Below, piece after piece: positions 35,661-41,443 of a stretch of DNA of 41,443 nt. This stretch comes from Bacteroides propionicifaciens DSM 19291 = JCM 14649 (GTDB lineage: Bacteria > Bacteroidota > Bacteroidia > Bacteroidales > Bacteroidaceae). Each line of letters starts with the position of its first letter. The stretch's first letter is position 1. The notes under the pieces were generated by a model. That model was given only the letters and a program-made list of their open reading frames with translations. It made no database searches and had not been told where the DNA came from. The translations under genes and the position numbers were made by a program. The stretch spans positions 1 through 41,443 of the forward strand of contig NZ_AQWS01000024.1 of NCBI RefSeq assembly GCF_000375405.1, in the 5' to 3' direction.

Positions 35661-35696
35661 CAAAAGGCGTGAGAAACTGAATTCTCACGCCTTTTG
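35661..35696. terminator. Bidirectional intrinsic terminator
   Basis: CAAAAGGCGTGAGAA (35661-35675) and TTCTCACGCCTTTTG (35682-35696) form a 15-bp perfect stem with a 6-nt loop and a T-rich flank (TTTTGTTT on plus). It lies between the convergent ends of the sigma-54 regulator and the pseudouridine synthase genes, and can serve both. Confidence 0.88.
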
Positions 35697-35727
35697 TTTG
35701 TATGATATCATTTGTAGTAAATTATAC

Positions 35728-36396
35728 CTAAAGTGTAAAACTATGCCAAAGCACATCCTCTGGAACGGGTGCAATGACCTCAATCTTCTCTTTAGATACA
35801 GGATGTACCAAGGAAAGATAACGAGCATGTAAACTAATACTTGCATCAGGATTTGATCGATTGAAGCCATACTTTAAATCTCCTTTAATAGGACATCCAA
35901 TTTTAGAGAGCTGCGAACGAATCTGATGATGCCTACCTGTCAAGAGGTTAATCTCCAACAGGTAATAGTTATCGGACTTCCCTATTACTTTATACTCTAA
36001 GACAGCCTTCTTGCTATCTGGCTGGGGTTCATCGTAAGCGTAACTCTTATTTTGGCGCGTATTACGAACCAAATAATGCGTAAGCACCCCTTCATCTTCC
36101 TTTGGTTTATTTTTAACGATAGCCCAATAGTGTTTCTCTACCTCACCATCCTTGAATAATTTATTCAACCGAGGTAAAGCCTTGCTTGTTTTAGCAAACA
36201 AGACAACTCCACTTGTTGGGCGATCTAACCGATGCACAACGCCAATAAAGCAATTACCTGGCTTATTATACTTCTGAATTAGATACTCTTTAATAGTATC
36301 AGAAAGTGGGGAATCGCCCGTTTTATCTCCTTGAACAATTTCAGAGCTAGCCTTATTTACTACAATAATATGATTGTCTTCGTAAAGTACTTGCAT
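35728..36396 (-). CDS. RluA-family RNA pseudouridine synthase
   Basis: The 222-aa protein has the family signature HRLDRPTSG with catalytic Asp58, and the later motif LLTGRHHQIRSQLSKIGCPIKGD. There is no S4 domain, as in the short RluA subgroup. The target uridine in rRNA or tRNA cannot be told from sequence. It is 3 bp after fabG in the tetR-fabG-rluA-like operon. Confidence 0.9.
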   Translation of the reverse strand: MQVLYEDNHIIVVNKASSEIVQGDKTGDSPLSDTIKEYLIQKYNKPGNCFIGVVHRLDRPTSGVVLFAKTSKALPRLNKLFKDGEVEKHYWAIVKNKPKEDEGVLTHYLVRNTRQNKSYAYDEPQPDSKKAVLEYKVIGKSDNYYLLEINLLTGRHHQIRSQLSKIGCPIKGDLKYGFNRSNPDASISLHARYLSLVHPVSKEKIEVIAPVPEDVLWHSFTL

Positions 36397-36399
36397 AAA

Positions 36400-37146
36400 T
36401 TACATATTCATTCCACCACAACAGTGAATAACCTGACCTGTTACATAAGAAGAAAGGTCTGAAGCCAAAAATAAAGCAACATTCGCAACATCATCGGGAG
36501 TACCACCACGACGAAGAGGTATTTGTTTAGCCCATTCTTCACGTACCTCTTCTGAGAGAGCACCAGTCATGTCTGTTTCAATAAACCCTGGAGCAATAGC
36601 ATTAGCACGAATACCTCTAGAACCAATCTCTTTGGCAATAGATTTTGCTAGACCAATCATACCCGCCTTAGAAGCTGAGTAGTTACACTGACCTGCATTA
36701 CCCGAAACACCTACAACAGAAGCCATATTAATAATGCTACCCGATTTTTGACGCATCATAATTGGGGTACAGGCATGGATAAAATTGAATGCTGATTTAA
36801 GATTAACCGTTATAACAGAATCCCATTGGTCTTCAGTCATACGCATCATCAAACCATCTCTGGTAATTCCAGCATTATTTACTAAAATATCAATCGAACC
36901 AAAGTCTTTGTGAATCGCTTTAACTACTGCAGCAGTATCTTCAAAGTCAGCAGCATTAGAAACATATCCTTTAGCCTTAACACCGTAAGCTTCGATTTCT
37001 TTTTCGGTTGCAAAACCGTTTTCGTCCATTCTTAAATCTGTGAAAGCAATATTAGCTCCTTCAGAAGCTAGTTTAAGTGCTATCGCCTTTCCAATACCTC
37101 GAGCAGCTCCTGAAACAAGGGCTGTTTTCCCACTTAATAATCCCAT
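36400..37146 (-). CDS. fabG: 3-oxoacyl-[acyl-carrier-protein] reductase
   Basis: This 248-aa short-chain dehydrogenase has the cofactor motif SGAARGIGKA near residue 11, NNAGIT near residue 89, the catalytic Ser in INMASVVG and YxxxK in YSASKAG. The sequence is typical of FabG, which reduces 3-oxoacyl-ACP with NADPH in fatty-acid elongation. The C-terminal VIHCCGGMNM matches the FabG form GxxxHVxGGMxM. It lies 4 bp after a TetR gene, which may control it. Confidence 0.9.
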   Translation of the reverse strand: MGLLSGKTALVSGAARGIGKAIALKLASEGANIAFTDLRMDENGFATEKEIEAYGVKAKGYVSNAADFEDTAAVVKAIHKDFGSIDILVNNAGITRDGLMMRMTEDQWDSVITVNLKSAFNFIHACTPIMMRQKSGSIINMASVVGVSGNAGQCNYSASKAGMIGLAKSIAKEIGSRGIRANAIAPGFIETDMTGALSEEVREEWAKQIPLRRGGTPDDVANVALFLASDLSSYVTGQVIHCCGGMNM

Positions 37147-37150
37147 AAGT

Positions 37151-37750
37151 TTATTGATTTAATTTATATTCTTTACCTAAAGCGCCAAATACGATATTGG
37201 CTATATATACTTTTCTTTTCTCGTAATCAATATCTGCACCAATCTGTCCCCTAATAAATGGTACCTCAATACCTTTTAAACAATAATGTACTAAAGAAGC
37301 AGTCATCTCAACATCTTGAACCTTAAAAACTCCCTGCTCTATACCATCGGCAAGCACTTTCTTAAACAAATTGATTTCTTTACAATCAAAACGTTTTCTC
37401 ACGTTTTCGACTTTCCAAATGTCACGGAAGAAGCTTGCTTTAAGGGTACCGTTTCTGAAGACAATCTCTTTTACTGCTTCAAGACGTGTGTAAATAATTT
37501 CCAACATCTTCTCATCAGGTGGAATATTCTTTTCGGATACAGTCTTTAAATGCTGCCAAAGTTTATCCAGTTCTGATTGAACTACAGCTAAGTAAACATC
37601 TTCTTTGTTCTTAAAATAAGTATAAAGAGTCCTGCGACCTTTCTTAGAAGCTTTAGCAATATCATTCATTGTAGTATTCTCAACTCCGTTTTTAGCAAAC
37701 TGAAGCCGAGCAACATCGACAAGTTGATCTCTAGTTTTACGAACTCTCAT
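37151..37750 (-). CDS. TetR/AcrR-family transcriptional regulator
   Basis: The product is 199 aa. An N-terminal TetR helix-turn-helix (about residues 8-55) includes FAKNGVENTTMNDIAKASKKG followed by RRTLYTYFKNKEDVY. The C-terminal ligand domain is not assignable. It is first in the operon with fabG and the pseudouridine synthase, and has a consensus promoter upstream. A role in fatty-acid control is plausible from context only. Confidence 0.9.
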   Translation of the reverse strand: MRVRKTRDQLVDVARLQFAKNGVENTTMNDIAKASKKGRRTLYTYFKNKEDVYLAVVQSELDKLWQHLKTVSEKNIPPDEKMLEIIYTRLEAVKEIVFRNGTLKASFFRDIWKVENVRKRFDCKEINLFKKVLADGIEQGVFKVQDVEMTASLVHYCLKGIEVPFIRGQIGADIDYEKRKVYIANIVFGALGKEYKLNQ

Positions 37751-37784
37751 ATATTAATTATTGCACAAACATTAATAATCTGAG

Positions 37785-37816
37785 CAAAATTACCTTTTTT
37801 CTAATAAGCATACAAA
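37785..37816 (-). promoter_or_regulatory. Promoter of the tetR-fabG operon
   Basis: TTTG (37816-37813), a 20-nt spacer and TAATTTTG (37792-37785) match the Bacteroidota consensus fully. Transcription would start near 37778, leaving a leader of about 28 nt before the tetR ATG. Confidence 0.65.
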
Positions 37817-37935
37817 TAATGCCCTAATAGAAATTTAATCTTTAGGAGATATTATAAGTAATAATCTTTTTAAAACTTTATATTGCAACATATCAGTACC
37901 TTACTCGTTTGTACTAAAAATAACCTCCGATATAA

Positions 37936-37967
37936 TTTGGAGGTCATATTTATTTGCTTTATATTTG
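37936..37967 (+). promoter_or_regulatory. Promoter of tRNA-fMet
   Basis: TTTG (37936-37939), a 20-nt spacer and TATATTTG (37960-37967) match the consensus exactly, about 14 nt before the mature tRNA. The -33 box lies inside a small inverted repeat, ACCTCC (37923-37928) with GGAGGT (37939-37944). Confidence 0.75.
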
Positions 37968-37980
37968 CACTCAGAATGAT

Positions 37981-38053
<73 letters not shown>

Positions 38054-38058
38054 CTAGT

Positions 38059-38090
38059 AAGGGAAACATAGAAATATGTTTCCCTTTTTT
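38059..38090 (+). terminator. Intrinsic terminator of tRNA-fMet
   Basis: AAGGGAAACATA (38059-38070) pairs perfectly with TATGTTTCCCTT (38075-38086) around a GAAA loop and is followed by a T-run. It lies 6 nt after the tRNA and should isolate the tRNA from the downstream nitrilase gene. Confidence 0.92.
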
Positions 38091-38127
38091 ATTATTACTA
38101 ACAGCAGAATCCTAACCTAGATTAGAT

Positions 38128-38928
38128 ATGAAAGTCGGCTTTTTTCAATATGCAGTATTCCAAAGAGATGTTAAAGCCAATTTAGACTACCTTGAAACTA
38201 AACTGCAATCTACGCAGTTCGATTTACTTGTACTTCCTGAATTGTTTACTAGTGGCTATGCTTTTGATCATAGCTCAGATATAGAACCATACGTGGAAAA
38301 TATTAAACATAGCTACACTGTAAATCGACTCAAAGAGATTGCCCAAAACTCTAAGGGTTACATTACAGGAACAATTCCCGAAATCGATAATAATAAGATT
38401 TATAATACTGCAATAATGGTTGGTCCTGAAGGATTAATCTACAGCTTCAGAAAGATACATCTGACCGATTACGAAAAACGTATATTTACCCCTGGCGAAA
38501 ATATCGATGTCTACCAATGTTGAGATGCAAAAGTGGGAACTGTAATTTGCTTTGACATTTGGTTTGCCCCATTAAGCTCTAAACTTAAACAGCTCGGAGC
38601 TCAAATTATCTGCCATTCGTCCTGCTTTGGTGGCGATGTAACCCCAAAGATCATACCTATTAGAGCCTTAGAAAATCAATATTACGTCATTAGCTGTAAC
38701 CGAATCGGCACAGAGTTATTTGAAGGTCAGGCAGAAGACTATAGAGGTGAAAGCCAAATAGTAGATCCCGATGGTCATACCATAATAAAAGCCAGCAACG
38801 AAGAGCTACTGGCCTTTACCCATATCGATCTGAGTCTAGTTAATAATCCTGCCTTTGGTAGTCTTATTACAAATAATTTTCTCGAAGAACATGACAAATA
38901 TACTATTGCATTAAAATCTAAATCATAA
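38128..38928 (+). pseudogene. Nitrilase-superfamily C-N hydrolase with one in-frame UGA
   Basis: ATG 38128 opens a 131-codon frame that meets TGA at 38521-38523 and continues in the same frame to TAA at 38926-38928. Read through, it is a 266-residue protein of normal family length with the whole catalytic triad: E38 (LPELF), K109 (FRKIHLTD) and C141 (VICFDIW). The nucleophile lies after the TGA, so the truncated product would be inactive. The stop falls at a variable position about nine residues before the Cys, and no other lesion is seen. It could be a recent nonsense mutation, read-through, or a base-call error. The closest branch is the omega-amidase/YafV type. Its end overlaps the GH97 gene by 6 bp. 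Confidence 0.85.
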
Positions 38929-41028
38929 CTCTTTTATACTGACCGCTACACCTCCACTTGGAACTAATTGAAGTTTCAATTTAGTTTTGCTTGACACCCT
39001 TTTCTTAGAAACAACATAGCTTTGAGGATTACTAATCCAATGAGCATCCTTCCCGTCGGAATAAATTGTCGCTTCATATTTCTTACCAACAGGCAGAAAA
39101 CTTAAATCAAGAACTGCTTCGCGTGGATTTTCATCAGTAATGCTCCCAATATACCACTCATTCTTACCCTTAGCCTTTCGAGCAATAGTGATATAGTCAC
39201 CTGGCTCAGCCTCTAGAATATAAGAATTATCCCAATCAACAGCTACATCTTTTATAAATTGGAAGGCATCAGGAAAACGCTCGTAATTTTCTTTTAAGTC
39301 GGCAGCCATTTGCAAAGGACTATACATAGTCACGTACAAAGCTAACTGCTTAACAAGAGTTGTGCTTAATTTTGCCTTATTAGGTCCATAAACCGACAAA
39401 TCTCCTTGGAATATACCTGGAGTATAATCCATAGGGCCACCCATCAGCCGAGTGAAAGGAAGAATAGTTGTATGATCAGGATTATTACCGTTGAAAGACT
39501 CAAACTCCGTCCCACGAGCAGACTCTTGAGCCAACCAATTGGGATAAGTTCTGCTCAGTCCTGTAGGCCGAACAGCTTCATGCGAATTAATCATAATTTT
39601 ATAATCAGCTGCAGTTTTAGCAACGTAGTTATAGTGATTTACCATCCACTGTCCATCGTGAAATTCACTACGAGGTGTTATGGGACCTACGTAACCAGTC
39701 TTAACAGCATCATAACCATTATCTACCATAAACTCGAAAGCATCGTGTAGCTGCCTCTCATAGTCCACAACAGAAGATGTAGTTTCGTGATGCATCATCA
39801 ACTTTACTCCTTTTGATTCTGCATATTCTTGAAGTTCCTTAACATCAAAATCAGGATATGCCTGGGTAAAACTGTATATCTGCTCTTTTACATAAGCAGT
39901 ATTATCTTCCCAACCCTCATTCCAACCTTCTACTAAAACAGCATTAAAACCGTGCTCAGAAGCAAAATCAATATAGTCTTTTACATGTTGAGTATTTGCA
40001 CCGTGTCGGCCATTGGGAGTAAGAGATGAATAATCTGTTTGACCCAATTTGATATCTTGATAATCAGTATACGCCCAAGTAGATCCACCACCTGTGAAAT
40101 ATTCCCACCACACTCCTACATACTTCATTGGTTTAATCCATGAGGTATCTTCTATTTCACTAGGAGTATTGAGATTTAAAATAAGATTTGATGATAGAAT
40201 ATCACGTGCATCATCACTAAGAACAACCGTACGCCAAGGGGTAACTGATCCAGTCTGGATATATCCACGATTACCATTTTTATCGGGTGCTAAGTGAGAA
40301 TCTAGTGAAGGCAAGTCAGCACCGACATTCAAAAACATAGCTGGATAATTGATTAATGCAGCTTCATGTATATTGATATAAATACCATCATTAGTTTTAA
40401 GCATCAATGGAGTTTGAACTGCCAATGTTGACGATGGTGCTTTAGCAGCCAATGGCTCTTGTCTGACACCATCAATTAAAGAGGCGATTTCAGAAAGTTT
40501 TGACGTAGTTATAGGGAATTCATTGGTATCGTAATCGGCTGGTATCCAAAAAGCCTTAGAGTCAGCAACCATGTTAAACTGTGTTAGCTCTTCCTTTATT
40601 ATAAAATGACGCAGGTTTTTTTGGATAGGAAATTCATATCGAAAGCCCAAACCATCGTCAAAAAGGCGAAAACGAATATCCAATTGTCGATCTGTATTAG
40701 CCTGCGTTAATGAAACCAACATCTCATTATACTGATTCCGAATTTGAGCATTTTCACCCCAAACAGGTTCCCAGGTCTGATCAAAAGAGAGATCAGTAAT
40801 ATTAGTTATGGTAAAGGCTTGATTAAAAGGATCTGGAGAATTAATCAGAAACCCCATGCCACTATCCTTTATTATCACCTGATCTTTATAAGAAAGGTTA
40901 TAAATAGGTTCACCACTCGTATTAAGCTTGAAGTTCAGCTCTAGACAACTATCTGGAGAACTAATTTTTTGAGCAAATAAGTTATTAATAAAAAGTAGAC
41001 ATAAGGCAAGACAGATAGATTTTTTCAT
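38923..41028 (-). CDS. susB: GH97 alpha-glucosidase, SusB-like, secreted
   Basis: From ATG 41028 the product is 701 aa with a clean signal peptide (MKKSICLALCLLFINNLFAQ). The first 10 residues of a longer frame from 41058 are discarded for that reason. It has the GH97 layout: N-terminal beta-sandwich, (beta/alpha)8 barrel, C-terminal beta domain. Barrel motifs HHETTSS, VKTGYVG, SHEAVRPTGLSRTYPN and ESARGTEFE match SusB of Bacteroides thetaiotaomicron. They keep the Glu residues used by the inverting alpha-glucosidase subgroup and lack the Asp nucleophile of the retaining alpha-galactosidases. No susC, susD or susR is nearby, so it is a lone copy. The stop overlaps the nitrilase gene. Confidence 0.9.
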   Translation of the reverse strand: MKKSICLALCLLFINNLFAQKISSPDSCLELNFKLNTSGEPIYNLSYKDQVIIKDSGMGFLINSPDPFNQAFTITNITDLSFDQTWEPVWGENAQIRNQYNEMLVSLTQANTDRQLDIRFRLFDDGLGFRYEFPIQKNLRHFIIKEELTQFNMVADSKAFWIPADYDTNEFPITTSKLSEIASLIDGVRQEPLAAKAPSSTLAVQTPLMLKTNDGIYINIHEAALINYPAMFLNVGADLPSLDSHLAPDKNGNRGYIQTGSVTPWRTVVLSDDARDILSSNLILNLNTPSEIEDTSWIKPMKYVGVWWEYFTGGGSTWAYTDYQDIKLGQTDYSSLTPNGRHGANTQHVKDYIDFASEHGFNAVLVEGWNEGWEDNTAYVKEQIYSFTQAYPDFDVKELQEYAESKGVKLMMHHETTSSVVDYERQLHDAFEFMVDNGYDAVKTGYVGPITPRSEFHDGQWMVNHYNYVAKTAADYKIMINSHEAVRPTGLSRTYPNWLAQESARGTEFESFNGNNPDHTTILPFTRLMGGPMDYTPGIFQGDLSVYGPNKAKLSTTLVKQLALYVTMYSPLQMAADLKENYERFPDAFQFIKDVAVDWDNSYILEAEPGDYITIARKAKGKNEWYIGSITDENPREAVLDLSFLPVGKKYEATIYSDGKDAHWISNPQSYVVSKKRVSSKTKLKLQLVPSGGVAVSIKEL

Positions 41029-41172
41029 AGTATCAGGATTAATTAATCTATTAAACAACTGAAACTGTCAAGTTACGTACTTACTCTTAGTTTATAATTA
41101 AAACTAACTAATAATTAAAGCGATATTTAGCAAGAATGGTTGGGCCGGACCCACAGACCTATATCAACAATA

Positions 41173-41212
41173 AAAGAGAGAGTCATTAGGACTAATCCTA
41201 TGACTCTCTCTT
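41173..41212 (-). terminator. rRNA operon terminator
   Basis: AAGAGAGAGTCATTAGG (41174-41190) pairs with CCTATGACTCTCTCTT (41197-41212) with one bulged base, followed in minus-strand reading by TTTTA. It is placed right after the 5S gene and would stop the minus-strand rRNA transcript before GH97. Confidence 0.85.
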
Positions 41213-41218
41213 CTTAAA

Positions 41219-41328
<110 letters not shown>

Positions 41329-41411
41329 ATATCTTTTGGTTATAAACATAAATCAACAAGAATAGTAACTAGTATTCTAGTTACAACTAAAAGTAAATAC
41401 AGACCTTAAAA

Positions 41412-41443
41412 GCGTTAATATAAGTTGACGGGCAATTAGTACT
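41412..41443 (-). rRNA. rrl: 23S ribosomal RNA, 3' end (partial)
   Basis: The last bases read AGTACTAATTGCCCG on the minus strand, the conserved end of 23S rRNA (GGTACTAAT in E. coli). Only about 30 nt are inside the window. The spacer to 5S (about 41329-41411) carries no tRNA. The mature 3' end is approximate. Confidence 0.7.

Noticed and set aside
38521-38523. UGA as a sense codon throughout the genome.
   Set aside because: TGA ends several normal genes here (the M16 gene at 31977-31979, tamB at 23866-23868, GH97 at 38923-38925), and tryptophan is coded by TGG.
38521-38550. Selenocysteine insertion at the nitrilase UGA: a weak hairpin (GCAAA..AGT-GGGA-ACT..TTTGC) follows the TGA.
   Set aside because: The stem is short and has a 4-nt bulge. 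The position is a variable one in nitrilases and not a known Sec site, and no Sec machinery is visible in the window.

Overview
This window looks like chromosome from a low-to-moderate-GC member of the Bacteroidota, most likely order Bacteroidales. The basis is: many promoters of the Bacteroidota type (TTTG, a spacer of about 19-20, then TAnnTTTG); gldH next to ricT and holB; a TamL/TamB pair with a lipoprotein TamA homologue; a SusB-type GH97 glucosidase; and an IntDOT-like integrase with a MobV relaxase. I cannot assign a genus.

Layout. The window lies between two rRNA operons that both run on the minus strand. The left edge carries the leader and tandem promoters of an operon whose 16S gene lies off the edge. 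The right edge carries the 3' end of 23S, then 5S and the operon terminator. From the left: holB-ricT-gldH (+) converge on a minus-strand cluster purH-mreB-mreC-mreD-mrdA-rodA (purine synthesis plus the rod-shape/elongation machinery). Next is an ABC-F ATPase followed by an M13 metallopeptidase lipoprotein. Positions 15.2-20.46 kb are accessory: a non-coding stretch with a candidate structured RNA, an uncharacterised LRR_5 (BspA-like) gene without a signal peptide, a MobV relaxase with a candidate oriT, and a tyrosine integrase. This looks like a small integrative mobilizable element, but its ends are not proven. The chromosome resumes with a sugar nucleotidyltransferase, tamL-tamB, a hybrid histidine kinase, a MATE transporter, an M16 peptidase and a cyclophilin lipoprotein (minus). 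The last four form a tight operon divergent from a sigma-54 response regulator (+). Then come a tetR-fabG-pseudouridine synthase operon (minus), initiator tRNA-fMet (+), a nitrilase-superfamily gene broken by one in-frame UGA (+), and a SusB-like GH97 enzyme (minus).

How the genes work together. mreBCD-mrdA-rodA encode lateral-wall synthesis. TamL and TamB form an envelope assembly bridge. The kinase-MATE-M16-cyclophilin operon and the divergent NtrC-type regulator look like one envelope-linked two-component locus, with a near-perfect 21-bp palindrome in the shared intergenic region. The least explained parts are the LRR cargo gene with the non-coding region beside it, the otherwise intact nitrilase gene with its UGA, and a 14-bp perfect inverted repeat upstream of holB.
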